A DNA stretch of 64,000 bases from Cenococcum geophilum 1.58 (GCA_001692895.1 KV748182.1:2732341-2796340); one strand, 5' to 3'. Positions 43,010 through 55,215 are shown, counted from the first letter of the stretch. Numbers and translations: made by a program. The notes: generated by a model not told the origin, from the letters alone.

Positions 43010-44380
43010 GTAGACCCTGTACGACACCTCCCGCCATGAGCTTTTCAATCTACCCATACGAACAGTTATTGTTACAGGCGACCATCTCCCGAACGAGGTT
43101 GACAGTTGGGACGAGGAAATCCGGCCTAAGGATTATGAAAATTATCTCAAGCGAATTGGATCCGACACAGCTATGCCAATTGCCGCGTTTGCAAATGTCA
43201 AATCTTGTACCAGCACTGAGTTTCGCGAATTCAAGAGTAGATTCTATGATGAAATACCTGAGGCAGGTTATCGTTCAACTTACGGAGATCGGAAGCTGCT
43301 TCTTGAGACTGGTACCTTTCACAACTTTTCCCGCCCTTAAGCTAATGACATCCACTTGCGATTAATCAAAGTATTTTCGTGCTCCGGACTTAATTCACTA
43401 GCGTTTTATATCCCATTCGACAAGCCCGATCCCATAAATTTCCTTCGCATAATCTCCAAACGCTAGCCATTCCGATTTCTACAATATATGCACCTCCCGA
43501 AAACTCTAGGGAATTGGGGAATCAGGTAGAAAGAGTGACGCGATTCCTATCACACGCGCTTGGCCTTCGCAAACTCACAATGGACTTCGATTTCCCCTAA
43601 AAGAGCGTTTCATTCTTCCTATTACAACTTTCTCTGGACGTCCAGTTCCCAGAACTATTAGCTCTCTCCTTGAAACATTTGCCCATGAGTTGTTATCTAT
43701 TTAGCTTTTCAGGGGTTTCGGGTCTAGTATTACAGCACTCTATCTTCACTGGCCTATGCTTGAAAATGGGTCCTGGCCCTCAGTCCTGTACGAGATGCTC
43801 CAAATACTTCGACTTAAATGTTCTTGAAATAACAGATGCTTAACAGACGGACACCGCTTCCCTGAATGAATGTTATATCCACTTTAAGCTGTATGCAGGT
43901 TCTCCTGATTCTTACGATACTCTCCTCTGCTACAAGTTTCGATACGACGCACCTCAAATGTCACCTGATGATCCACCCTTTTATAATCTTCCTGCAAGAG
44001 TGGTTGTTACGATTTATGCATACTTTACAAAACTTGCACCACCTGGTGTAACCGCACTAAGAGCATATGCACTAATTATATAGTGAATGCCAAAGGGTTG
44101 AGGATGATGGGTATGCTCGCTAATAGTAACTTGGGGACAGCTTGGATGAAGTGATATATCGTCAGCGCTCTCTCTTTACTGAACAAAAATAGCACTCACA
44201 GCTTGGATACGGGTTCTGCCTTCGAATTTAGGGAGGACTCTGATGAGGCCTTATCATGGGTTGTGTATTTCATCAGCAATGGGGCTACCTTTATGCAAAA
44301 CTCTGTAAAGATTGGGATCCTCTATAATATAGAATCTCTAAAATCTCTCACGTCTGCATGATACATTGATCGACCTTAAA
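43010..44380 (+). pseudogene. F-box-family gene relic
   Basis: Plus-strand coding likeness jumps between frames. One frame (43013-43338) reads smoothly through RHELFNLPIRTVIVTGDHLP to a TAA, and continues past it to about 43460 (LRLIKVFSCSGLNSLAFYIP). A second frame picks up near 43440-43830 (HALGLRKLTMDFDFP, LLALSLKHLPMSCYL, LNVLEITDA). A third appears near 44190-44290 (FEFREDSDEALSWVVYFIS). The Leu-rich LRR-like tail matches the style of fungal F-box proteins, but no F-box motif survives. At least two frameshifts and several stops mark it as dead. Composition is normal, so it decayed without RIP. Confidence 0.6.
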
Positions 44381-44700
44381 GTAATGTTCACGCTAAACGG
44401 GTAACTAGATTAGCAAGATTATTTTCTCTCCTTCAACGAGGTGGCGCATACGGGGGTGATACGTGAGCTGCTAATCGTAACCGAAAGCCTTTGAAGACTT
44501 CAAAAATGCGTGCTGTGGTATGCAAGGCTTAAAGTTTCAGCCTCGCAGTATTGAGCTATGTTCTCTACAAGGCTTTGGCATCTATCAGTTCAAACAGAGC
44601 CCCAAGCTGGGTAGGATAGCGTCATGATTTCCGGCACTGTTATTTCAATATGGTCATTCCAACATCATGTTGCATTCTCCTATAAGTTATGGAGCAAAAT
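44381..44700. other. Spacer downstream of nse2
   Basis: 320 bp without a recognisable gene; presumably the nse2 3' untranslated region plus intergenic DNA. Confidence 0.5.
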
Positions 44701-46177
44701 TCAGTCCTCCATCTCCTCATCGCTATCACCTCCCCCCAAATCCACCACCGCCGAGCTCATAGGCGGCTGTTGTTCCTCCAGATTGCTTTTCCTAGTTCCC
44801 CCACCTCTCCCTCGCCCATTTCCACTTGGCCTCGTGGCAGCAGGGCTTGAAAGCAGAGACTGAGTATGTCGCATAGAACCTAGGCGTCGATTGTGGCTGC
44901 TTGAAGGATTTAAATTTCCTTCATCATCCTCATCTTCATCGGAGGGCGCATTCCGGGATTGTTGAATGCGGCGGATCTTGCGGACAAGCAAGGGTTCCGG
45001 TTTGAGGTCGGGAGCGGTGAGCATCTGTTCATAAAGCAGGTAAGCGCAACTCTGATTGTGTAATGAAAATCTGACAGTAGACAATTAAAGATGCGGAATG
45101 GATTGGGTATTCATGGCGTACCTTATCACAACCCGGCACAGGGCAATGCACTGCCTTCTCGCCCGCCCTCGGACCCACACCCAACCTGTTTGTGCTTTGC
45201 CGTATCATATCAAGAATAGCCGACTTCTCAAATGTATGCGGACACTTCTCGCTGGTAACTGGGTCTTTGAACTCTTGCAGGGTGAGTGGGCACTTTGTAC
45301 TAATACGCTCTCTTGCGATGGCAATGTCATCATCGCTATCCTCCTCCGCTCCCGCCCCTGCTCTCTGATCTCGAGACGTTATACCAGGTGCTGGAGAGCC
45401 AGACTCCGTAAACCAGGTGGAAGCGTGTGGAAGTGGAGGTGCGTCTTCGCCTGGATTCTGTGCATCGTGAACGACACGCCGGAATCCGATGTAGGAGTTA
45501 TGCTGCGCATACCGAGTGCGGTGGGAAAGCGCCTGGTATTTATCCTTGCTTGCCTGAAGGCGGTTCTGCAGCATGACACTCGGGCCTGTAATCTCCATAT
45601 CTTCTCCCGCCAAGGGCGTAGGACCTGGACTTTGCTCGTCCTCGTCCTCAGAGCCGGATGCCTCGCCTCTTCTTTGTCGCCGCGGCTGCGAGCGCTGTGT
45701 CTCCTGCGTCTGCGATTGCTGCTGGGTTAAGTTGACGGCGTTCTGCTGCAGGTACTGGATACTCTCTTCCATATTGTTGACGAACGTCTCCCCATCGATG
45801 ATCTTACGCACACTCTCCTCCATTCTCTGCGTCATGCGGTCCACTTTTTGCCGGAGCTGCTCGAGCTCCTCCACCCCCTCATTGTCCTCTTCGAGGCCTT
45901 GGTGGGCCCGCCTGGCTTTGCGCTTGCGCTGACTTTCTTCCCGTTCGTAAAGGTGGTCATTTATAACCCCTGCGGTAGATGTAATGGTTTCGTTAGCATC
46001 GGCGTAATGTTTCTTGAGCTTGGCGAGGGAGTGGTCGCGATGGAGGTCGTTGAGGGCTCTTTGGGCGGCATTATTGAGAGGATGGATTGGAGGTTCGTAA
46101 GGCGGCAATTCAACGGCGGTGGGAGGTCGGCGCTGGCTGCTGGGGCCAGCAGTACTTTGGCGATTTCTAGAGGCCAT
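44701..46177 (-). CDS. nse2: Nse2/Mms21 SUMO E3 ligase of the SMC5/6 complex
   Basis: Two exons, 46177-45122 and 45024-44701, are joined across a 97-bp intron (45025-45121; donor GTACGC, branch-like CTTAC, acceptor GAACAG). Phase is 0, giving 459 residues. Nse2 is the SUMO ligase subunit of SMC5/6, acting in DNA repair and chromosome maintenance in the nucleus. Residues 40-150 are charged and partly coiled-coil, as expected for the SMC5-binding N-terminal half; 155-195 are low complexity and acidic. The SP-RING is at residues 290-352, with zinc ligands C296, C312, H314, C345 and C350 in CPLTLQEF, CPHTF and CPVPGCDK. The SP-RING ends exactly at the splice junction, and exon 2 continues with LVRKIRR followed by a disordered acidic tail. 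Length is at the long end for the family. The gene is intact; its 5' flank is cut by the copia element 217 bp upstream of the start. Confidence 0.92.
45025..45121 (-). other. Intron of nse2
   Basis: 97 bp, GTACGC...CTTACC...GAACAG on the minus strand. Using the nearer CAATCAG acceptor would hit a stop, so the GAACAG site is preferred. Confidence 0.85.
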
Positions 46178-46394
46178 TGTGGAGCTTTGCAGTTTTCAGG
46201 TACTAGGAGGAACGTTTGCAACTGCTGGTGAAAGTGTAATCTCTAGAAGACGCGATGCGCGATTAGAGCCTAACTTAATTAAGACTAGCGCGTTTTCTAC
46301 TGCGATAGGACATCCAGTCGAATATATTGCAACATTATGTGCAGAATAAATACATTTATCACGAAATAAACTATCTGGTCCTATTCCAATGGTC
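46178..46394 (-). promoter_or_regulatory. nse2 upstream region
   Basis: 217 bp of original upstream DNA between the nse2 start and the copia insertion. There is no clear TATA box. Plus-strand frames here are antisense shadows. Confidence 0.4.
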
Positions 46395-46399
46395 TCTTA

Positions 46400-46691
46400 T
46401 TTCAGCCAGGCAGGTATCACGAATGACATAAGCTAGCTGGTAGGTAGAGACACAGAATTGTACGAGTGATCTGTTTTATTCAAGGTGGCTCTCGAAGATC
46501 TTTATATACACGAGGAAGATGCTAGAATAGGAAAGAGGGGAGGTACAGGCAATAGAGACATCCACCAAGACATATAAAATACGAGGGTAAGCACTAGGGT
46601 AGTCTTACATAGGGTACTAGGCATTAAAGACAATTATAAGACGATCTAAAGCATATCCGATTTAGGCTAATAGCTACTTCTATAGCCAATA
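46400..46691 (-). repeat. Copia 3' LTR
   Basis: 292 bp. Its last bases read CCAATA on the plus strand, where the other LTR has CCAACA (C-to-T). Confidence 0.9.
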
Positions 46692-46700
46692 CACCCCCTT

Positions 46701-49700
46701 AGATCTGGCGTAGAGCGTTAAAGCTGGATTACCGGAATAGGCAGTTGGGAGAGATAAGTTAGTGGTAAGCTCTGCTGAGCGTCAATTAACTAGATGTCTG
46801 ATATTACGAAGCCCTACCACCTTAACAAACTTTTAATAATTTTGCTTTAATAGAGCCTTAGTTAGTCTATCTGTAGCCATCTTGCTTGTTAGTACCCACT
46901 GTATAACAAAGCTTCCATTTTATACTTTCTGGCGAAGCTAGAACTAATGGATATCTATATATTAGAGCTTTGTAGATACTATAGAAGTCTCTTTTATTAC
47001 GATCCGTACTAACTACTAATTGTTGTAATTAATAATAATGTCCTATTCTAGATTGAATCTAATAGCTTTAAATATCCGTACTATATGCTCGACCTCCCTA
47101 CTGACATGTAAGAGAGCTAGGAGCTTTGCCTCTGTAGTTAACTTAGTAACTGCCTTTTGTCTAGTTGCCTGCTATGCTATAGGCCTATTAAATAAGCTTA
47201 TTAAGAAGCCCTGTGAGCTCCAATGTGTTGGAGCATTATTAGTAAAGCTGGCATTAGAAGCGGCTTTTAGAACCTAGTTTATCTTATACGGTGTAATAGT
47301 AGAGAACTTAAGAGTAAGGTATCTGGTATTATAGAGATAGGTAAGTAGTTAGTTAATCTCCGCAAGATAAGCTGGTGACGGATTTTGTAAGAATTTAGCT
47401 AGCTTGCTAACTGAGAAAGTAACGTCTGGTTATATAGTAGATGTAGGATATATTGCAGAACCTACACGGCGTTGATATCCTCTTATTTAATTTGGCGTAG
47501 CTTCTCCCTTATATAGTGTTAATTCCTGGCCTGATAGTGGTGTAGCTAATAGCTTTAGATACTCTAGGTGGTATATTAAGACTAGCTTCTTAAGATACTA
47601 ATCTAGGCATAGCTAGAGCTTTCCCTTTAGTTAATCTCGTATGATATAAGTATTTAGGAATAATGTGAACTGAGGTATTTGGCGGATCTTAAATTGATCT
47701 TATAGCTGCTTTAAGATATCCTCTATCTGCTATTGATAGCTTGGGTGTCCTATAATTAGGATATCGTTAATATAAAAGAATATAAAGATAGGTTTGGTAG
47801 GGTGTATGTAGAGATATAGCTTATCCGGTACAGCTTTTAAACCCATACTTTATAGAGTAGCAGACATTTCTAAAAACTATAATTTTGGAGATTTCTGTAG
47901 TCCGTATATTGCCTTTTTTAGATAGAGAGAGAATTTAGGCGACAGGTCTATACCCTTAGGGGGAATAAGGTAGACCTTATTATTAACTAAGGTATTAATA
48001 AAGGCGTTAATGGCGTTAATCTGTATAATGTCTAGGTTAAAGCTAGTAATAAAAGTGTAGAGTAGACGGAAGGTCTGATAGGCTGCCATAATTACTTTAA
48101 CCTTCTCTTATAAGACTGCTTAAAGGTCTTTATAGACAACTAGACGAGCTTTAAATCTTATAATGAAGCTGTTTAAATCTTCCTTGTACGTAAAGACCTA
48201 TATAGTAGGAAGTTGATAAACCTTCTTAACTAGTTGTGCCTCGTCCTAGGTGTATTTTCCTATTAGGGCCTTTATCTTGGTGTGGGCAGCTGCTTTAAAC
48301 TCCGTAGCGTACCTATAATTAAGTATCTCTTTCTATAACTTTAGTGGCGGTAGAAAGTTATTTTGATGTCCGTGTGTCTTTATAGTAGTAGTATAGAAAG
48401 CGTAAGCTAATAGTGTTGTATTTAGATTAATAAGGTTATTATTACTATTATTAACTTAAACCGTAAAGGCTCGTTATTATAGGTCCTAATTAGGCATATC
48501 TTTCTTTTTTACTATAGGTTGCTTTTTACGGCTAGAATGTTTCTTACCCCCTAATAATAAGCCTGCTGTTGTCTGAGGTTCGGAATAAGGTATAGGATCT
48601 TTAAATGGTGGTTTAGTAACTTTAGGAGATAACTAAGTAGTAGATGATGTTTGTTGAGGTATTAAAGACGTAGATGGCCTAGATAGTTCTAGAGTTAGCT
48701 CTGGGGTAGGTAGCTAATGGAGTTCTTCTATTAAGATCTGAATGCTTTTTAATATAGGAGTAATGTTAATATTTGCTAAATGCGGCAGTCCTATATCTAG
48801 TTCTTTATTAAAGTTCTCTATTTAGTTCTTACTGCTATTTTAAAGATTATTTAGTAAGTTCTGGACTTGCTAAAAACGGTCCTTTTAAGCCTATAAGATA
48901 ATAAGGTGTTCTGGTGTTTTGGGAGATTAATATCTCTTTAATTTATTAATTTGTATATTATGAGATTGGATAATATAGTTAGTGGTTGGTATCTATATCC
49001 TATAAATATTTGACGCTTCTATATTAATAAAATAACCTATTTAGGCTCGTGGCTTAAACTTTACCTTCTTAGAAATGCCGTGTTTAATAAGTACGTAGGT
49101 TAAAGATCTAGCTATACGAAGTCCTGCTAGCTATGGCTTCCGTTTATATAGTATCTTAAATAGGGTCTTCTAGTTAATAGACTTAATAGGAGTTTAATTA
49201 AGTAAAAACACTGCTAAAAGTATGAACTCTGGCTATAGATCTATGGGTAACTTTGCTTTAATAATAGCAGTCCTTACTTATTTAGAAATGGCTCTCCCTG
49301 ACCTCTTTATAGGTTTATTTTAAGCTAAGGTATCTAGTATTAATTGCTTAATAACACCTCCGTTAAGCTGGATAAGGTTCTTTACCCTAGCGCCTATACC
49401 TTACTCCTTATCTATATGCTAAATGCGGATACCTTAAGTATTAAATTTCTTTATAAATGCTATTATTGATTTAAAGAGTGGGAGCAGTATCTCTTGCTTG
49501 TGGTTCTTAATAGGAAAAGCACGATAGTACTTTATATAGTTATACTAAAAGTAAGCTATATACGTATCTCTATTAAACCCATCTTCCTCTATAGTAATAT
49601 TAAAGTAAACACGTTTAAAAGGGTAGGTTCCCTTTATAGATATTCTGTGAGATATCTGCTATGTTATCTTTCCGAGAATATATAGTTTATAAAGTGGTAC

Positions 49701-51635
49701 ACTATATAGAGTTCTTCCTCTATCTGTCTTAACTATTTTAACTCCGTCTGCTGTAGTTAGTAGATAATTTACTAACTTTATATTATAGTGTAGTAAGCGT
49801 TAATACTATACTTTATTATATGCTGAGGTCTTAAAGAATCTAGTGGATGTAGCGTAGGCAGTAGAAGTAGGTGGTAAGGAGGTGATGGTATTAATAAGGT
49901 AGAGACCTCCGAATTCTATAAGGTTGGCAAATAGGCTTCCGTTATTTTTATAGCGTAGGTAGTTTATAAATTAGTCTATAATTACTCTAACCCTATAGAG
50001 CTTTGCTGCGGATATTAGATTGGTATGAAAATATGGAGCGTACGCTATGTTCCTTAATATTAGATACCGAGTTAGACGTTATTCGCCCACCTTAATAGCT
50101 AAGCTAATATTACTATATCTATGGATTTCTGCTCCTGAATCTTTAGCTATTACTATAGATATATAAGGCTTAAGGTTATAGAAGTATCTAATATCGTTAT
50201 AGAAGTGGGTGTCTGCTATAGTGTTATACCCCTAGGCGTTGATTAAAGACAGATTTGGATGTTCTTGCGATAATAATAATAAATAGGATATTGTTATAGC
50301 TGCTGCTGTAGCTTAAGGCCTGTCTAGATCTTTAATCTTTTTAGCAGTAAACGAGGCTAATGGAGACGTCCTTGACTTAGGGCCTTCCCTCTTAATCTGC
50401 TTAACCCTTTTGTTATAATACTGCTTGTTTATTAGGACCTTAAGCCATTCCTAATACCTCCATAGATACTCGTTATTTAGTATAAAGTTTAGACCTTAAA
50501 GAGACTAAAATAGTTACTTGTAATTCTTTAACTTATAGGGTAAACTATAAGCAAAGCACTTTATTTTAGGTGATTAAGAAGGTGCTAGGGTAGTAGATGT
50601 TATAGAATCTATAGCTAGCTGCCCTAAAAGTATAGTATGGGTGTTATGTCCTATATTTAGATGCTTATAGAGGAGGTTAAATTCCTTAATTATTGTCGCT
50701 ATTTTAAGCTTCTCTAACCTCTTTACTACCTTTTAGATAAAGGCATAGTATAGAGCTAGATAGATCTCCTTATAGTCCTAAACAAAGGCTTATATAACGC
50801 TGCTTTTTATTACCTCTATTAGCCCTTTTTTTTAGCTCTTTGCTATTTTATATAATAGTAATATAAAGCTAAAGCTATAACTCTAGTGTCTGGCGTTTAG
50901 GCCCTTATTTCCGTTTCTTAAGATTATCTAATACTATTTATTATAGCGTAGCTTAAGATAGCTTTGCTACCTTCTTTAGCTGTCTTAATATTAAATATAG
51001 TGTGGTAAAGTTCTTAAGATACCCTAAGAAGTTAGTGCCTATGGTGGTATATAAGAGTGCTGTAAACGTGTAAAGCTTCTCTTCCCGCTTTAGGTAATCT
51101 TATTATTAAAGCTTATAGAGCTTAAAGAGTATTCTCTGTGTCTCTAGAGATTGTTAAGTTTATTGTCCTTAACTTGATGACCTAGGTATAGCTGTTCCAG
51201 TAGATAATGGAGTTGCTGCTAGAGCTGCAGGAGCTGCTGCTGGTGCTGCAGGAGCTGTAGAATCCGCTGCTAGTGCTGCAGGATCTGCAGGTGCTGCTGC
51301 AGATGCTGCTGCAGGTGCTGTAGGAGCTGCTGCTATTGAAGGTATGGCTGGCTTATTGTTTTCTTTGATTTCGTTCTCCGTCTTATCTAGGTTAATATAG
51401 TCCCAGATCTTTATAAAACTTGCTTCTTGGCGGATAAATTAAAACTATATAGGCTAGTCTTTCTGGGTTAGTAAAAGAGGGTTTGTAGAGTCCTTGGTTG
51501 CTATATTAGCTTTTATTTTAAGGTTGCGTAAAGAGACGCGCTTACGCGTAAAGTATGTAATATTTTATAACGAACTATGCTTAAAGAGGCTTAGTGGTAG
51601 TTGTCTAGCTACTAAGATCTCCCTAGTGCTTAGAA
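46701..51635 (-). pseudogene. Copia gag-pol, RIP-mutated
   Basis: The gag end (right) contains an Ala/Pro-rich low-complexity stretch at 51190-51345. An integrase-like and linker region follows. Reverse transcriptase lies at 47600-48500, where INAINAFINTLVNNKVYL and LKKAIYGLQKSPKL (47877-48089) match the copia RT blocks usually written DVxxAFLxGxL and LxKxLYGLKQxPR. The active site near 47760-47775 reads FYINDILIIGH where YVDD is expected. The order gag, integrase, RT is the copia order. Stops are abundant, so it is inactive. Confidence 0.85.
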
Positions 51636-51653
51636 GGTTACTAGGCTTATAAC

Positions 51654-51945
51654 TTTTAGCTAAGTAGGTATCACGAATGATATAAGCTAGCTAGTAGGTA
51701 GAGACATAGAATTGTATAAGTGATCTGTTTTATTTAAGGTGGCTCTTAAAGATCTTTATATACACGAGGAAGATGCTAGAATAGGAAAGAGGGGAGGTAC
51801 AGGTAACAGAGACATCCACCAAGACATACGAAATACGAGGGTAAGCACTAGGGTAGTCTTACATAGGGTACTAGGCATCAAAGACAATTGTAAGACGATC
51901 TAAAGCACATCCGATTTAGGCCAATAGCTACTTCCGTGGCCAACA
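51654..51945 (-). repeat. Copia 5' LTR
   Basis: 292 bp; same length as the partner LTR and differing by transitions. Confidence 0.9.
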
Positions 51946-52102
51946 TCTTACAATAACGAAAAAATATCAGTAACTTCATATACTATGACGTGTGTTCATT
52001 GCTGGTGTTGCATTTGAAGGGCGCCGCTGTCATTTTCTCTAGCTGATAGTTATTCATCAAAGTAAGAAATCCACCTGTTCAATCTTCCAACCTCCTAAAC
52101 CC

Positions 52103-53542
52103 TCACTTCCTCACCAGCTTGAAGTAGATGTAACACTGCTCAACAATTCCATCTTTCTGGTCCCTCACAAAAGCCCTCTTCGCTCTCTCTGCGAGCTCAT
52201 CCACCAACCCCTCCTCCTCCGCCGTCATTGGCGCAAACATCTCTTCCTCATCCATTTCCCCATCCCCAGCTCTTAGTGTCTTGACGAAAAACCACGTAAG
52301 CGGCGACATGGCCCAATCCACAACCGTGCTCGCGTACTCCTTGCTCAGCTCCTCCAAATCTACCCCTTCCGCTTTCTTCTTTACCTCCAACTCCGCAACA
52401 GCCGGATGCTGGATCATCTTCTCAAAGCACACCTCCTTCCCCCATACTTCTTCTACCTCTGCAAACACTCGCTCCATCTCCTCCATGCTGCGTTCATGCA
52501 CTGGCATATCTAGTCCCATGACCTGCGCTTGGGAAATACGACCTGCATGCACCATCTCGAGGGTCGCCGCCATCAATGCCGCCGCGGCAGGCGCGACATT
52601 TGGGACGCCAGAACTGCTGCGCGCCGGGATTGCGCTCATGAAGACGCCACCTGATTTGATCTCGCGCGCGCGCAGCCGCAACAGCTTGACCAAATCGACG
52701 TGCGCAGCCTTCGCGCTCCGTACCGCGCGCTGTTTGACCAGTTCCTGCAGGTCCGTGGAGGGTAGGGGCGGCAGCAGAAACTCGAGGTAGTTGAGGCAGG
52801 ACCAGGCGAATCCGATGTCGATCGAGTTATCGGGGGCGATCTGGTGGAAGAAGCTCACCGGTACTATCGAGGGATAGATCTGGAGTTCGCCGTTGCGGGA
52901 GAGGGTGGCTTCATTACGCTTGATGGTTTTTGAGAGGGTCGAGAAGTCATTGAGAGGACGGTCATTGAAAATGAGGTGGATGGTAGAGTGTGTGGGGAGT
53001 GGGGAAAGTAGGTGCTTAATGGGTATGATTCTATTGAGCGTAATGTGTCAGTCTAACATGACTTGGGGGTACCAGGCATTTGACGTACGAGTTTGCGCCT
53101 TGCGAACAGCCATAGTCAACAAGAGTTAATTCCTTGCCTGCCGTATGGAGTTAGTCAGCTCTATGCGCTTTATTCGAGGTAGATACCACAATTTCTTGGT
53201 AGTAAATATGGAACCAATGCAGAAAAAGTGACTTCGGGTCATGCTATCGGAAACTATGCCTGAGGATGCGGGAATGTCTTGCCAGTGTACATGGAAACCT
53301 CATAGGGAGGAGACTGAAAATTTGGCAGGCGGGTGTCCAGGATTCTCTAAACTTGGCGAACAGATGCTGAGCTTACGATTGGAGAGGTTTGGAATGAATT
53401 CGAGAGCAGGCATAACTGCTATGTGCTGTATTGCCGAGTTTTTATTATAACTCCCATTGCCTCGCATGACGACTTCATTTTCCACTGGGGTTGCGGCGAT
53501 GGCGGCTTGCTCGGATGGATCTTCCATGATGGAAATTGCCAA
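52103..53542 (-). CDS. SABATH-like SAM-dependent carboxyl methyltransferase
   Basis: Three exons: 53542-53377, 53137-53089 and 53030-52103. Intron 1 is 53138-53376 (donor GTAAGC, branch CTAAC, acceptor CGGCAG). Intron 2 is 53031-53088 (donor GTACGT, acceptor CAATAG). Phases 1 and 2 match on both sides, giving 380 residues, a usual length for the family. SABATH (Methyltransf_7) enzymes transfer a methyl group from S-adenosylmethionine to carboxyl groups of small molecules such as salicylate-like or terpenoid acids. Visible motifs: MRGNGSYNKNSAIQ (substrate/SAM entry region), LVDYGCSQGANS (SAM-binding motif I, spanning exons 2-3), LIFNDRPLNDFSTL, and YPSIVPVSFFHQIAPDNSID near the family's conserved Phe/Tyr block. 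The substrate cannot be told. The gene is intact and of normal composition. Start M1 could instead be M6. Confidence 0.85.
53031..53088 (-). other. Intron 2 of the methyltransferase gene
   Basis: 58 bp, GTACGT...CAATAG on the minus strand. Removing it joins the Gly-Ala-Asn-Ser SAM motif to IIPIKHLL. Confidence 0.82.
53138..53376 (-). other. Intron 1 of the methyltransferase gene
   Basis: 239 bp, GTAAGC...CTGACTAAC...CGGCAG. Long for this kind of genome but with a perfect branch-site word 20 bases before the acceptor. Alternative splicing within it cannot be excluded. Confidence 0.7.
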
Positions 53543-54114
53543 AATGCCTTGGTTGAAATTTTGTTCTTACTGCTTAGACGGAAAGGTTGTAAAGAGCCAA
53601 GATATGAACTGGGAGGTTACAGACTTATATGCCTAGGCAGTTTGACAATTGGCTGAATATGACCCAGCATAGATACCCTCCTCGAAGGACTCAAGCAGGA
53701 TCCAGGAAATAGCAGCCAGGAGTTGAGGATACAGCATTACTCGCAGTTGTAGGACAAAATGAGGACCAATCAAATTGTCTCCTGTACGATACTACCATAG
53801 AGCTTGCATACCTTAGGAAAGCAACCGCTGAAACACAACATCAAAATCGCGCGGATCGGGTCTATACCGTGGGTGTAAATACCTCACTTGAATAAGATCA
53901 GACGTGTCACTAGCAAAGGTAAAGACTGAGCATTCGGTTTATTCTAGCAGGAAACAACTCATTAGACGTACGTGCATGCGCCCACTTTGTGTACGCTTTT
54001 TTACTCCACTAAAAATACATTAACTTTTTAACCCCTTTAACTATATAATAACATGAACTATGTGTTATACTTCTACAGTGCCAAGATGTCAGTCTGTGCA
54101 CACGCGAGCTAATA
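53543..54114. other. Spacer upstream of the methyltransferase gene
   Basis: About 570 bp of normal-composition DNA; likely includes the methyltransferase promoter. The short plus-strand frame into 53656 is antisense to exon 1. No further feature seen. Confidence 0.5.
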
Positions 54115-54323
54115 CGGAGGACGGCCTAGAAAGAGATTTCTCCTTCCTTTTTAGGACGGGCGGTAAGCTCCCCGTTTTTAACAGCCCTTTAGGGACCTAG
54201 GGCGCCCGAGCTTGGTCTAGGGGACAGAGCCCCGTAACTTTAGCGTGTCATCCCCCGTTTAGTTAGTGGACTAACCGCCCGTCCCAAAAAGGAAGGAGAA
54301 ATATCTTTCTAGGCCGTCCTCCG
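54115..54323. mobile_element. 209-bp mariner-type MITE
   Basis: Inverted arms of about 55 bp: CGGAGGACGGCCTAGAAAGA at the left, mirrored by TCTTTCTAGGCCGTCCTCCG at the right. Both arms contain CCTTCCTTTTT and GGACGGGCGGT. TA lies at 54113-54114 and 54324-54325. It is non-coding and GC-rich, so it is younger than the RIP-mutated DNA nearby. Confidence 0.82.
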
Positions 54324-54325
54324 TA

Positions 54326-55215
54326 CTCAATGCTCGTTTGGCGCGGAAATTAGTAGAAATTAAAGGCCTAGAGTAAAGCATTCAGACATATAAAGAGCTG
54401 GAATCCTTAGTGCAGTAGAAGCAGGGGAGGAGAAGACTAAAATCGTGACTAGATACCGCGTTAGTCGTTGCGCTATTTACACCATCCTGGCGCATCCGGT
54501 TGAAAGCGTGTGTTAATCACGCTAACCAAAATGCATACATTTGTACCCAAATGTGGGTAAAAATACTTTAAATGGCCGTGCTTATTACTTCAAAAGGTAT
54601 AGATTCTGCCGTTTGATCACCAAGATCGACACGCGCTTTCAATCGGAGTTGACAAGATGTTGTATAATACAAGGTTCCAAGGTGGAAGGACTCTACACCA
54701 TCTAACATAACCGACCGGCTTGTGCACGCGACAGGCTCATGCACGCTTTTCCTTACCAAAATCAGAGCTGGCACCAATAAAATCCTATCCAATACGAACC
54801 AATAAAATATTGGTATTGCTAATATTGCCAATATTCCGATAATATTCCGATATTTCTTAGCACAACAAAATTTTACAGGTTATCTTCTATCTATATAATA
54901 TCGTACAATATATCTTCCAGAATTTAAGAAATTAAGGATTTTAAATTATTTTTTACTTCTAATACTATGAAGAGAACAATTAAGATTGCGGATTTAATTC
55001 CTTTAATAAAAAAATTGCGGAAAACCTCTCTAATTTATAAGCATTGTCGTACGCTAACGCCAGAAGAAAGACTAAAAAAGCTAGAACTAAAATAGATTTA
55101 GTATAAACATTGTTTAAAATATACGGCTTAAAGTATAATAAATATAAGACAGCATCTAGGGGGTATTTATAGAATTACTATTAGTAAGGTACCTAACTCT
55201 AGTATTTATACAATA
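54326..55215. other. Spacer grading into RIP-mutated DNA
   Basis: Up to about 54850 the composition is moderate. CCAATAAAATATTGGTATTG (54800-54819) resembles the subterminal words of the hAT element at 14780, perhaps a relic end. From 54960 a plus-strand start (MKRTIKIADLIPLIKKLRK) opens a frame with stops after about 40 codons; its family is unknown. Confidence 0.4.

Larger units (their letters stand above)
46400..51945 (-). mobile_element. Ty1/copia retrotransposon, RIP-mutated
   Basis: 5546 bp with 292-bp LTRs (46400-46691 and 51654-51945) and a perfect 5-bp duplication TCTTA (46395-46399 and 51946-51950). It runs right to left. The LTR starts TGTTGGCCACGG and ends in CTGAAA rather than the usual CA. 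The primer site GTTATAAGCCTAGTAACC (51636-51653) looks like a mutated version of the initiator-tRNA half site. The purine tract AAGGGGGTG lies at 46692-46700. The solo LTR at 19587-19861 is the same family. Confidence 0.93.

Noticed and set aside
45098-45730. 210-codon plus-strand frame, with further frames 45573-46349
   Set aside because: Antisense to nse2 exon 1; codon pattern and SP-RING homology belong to the minus strand.
51190-51345. CTGCAGGAGCTGCTG-type trinucleotide-rich tract
   Set aside because: It is the Ala/Pro-rich part of the copia gag gene read on the minus strand, not an independent microsatellite locus.
52281-52790. 169-codon plus-strand frame
   Set aside because: Antisense shadow of the methyltransferase third exon.
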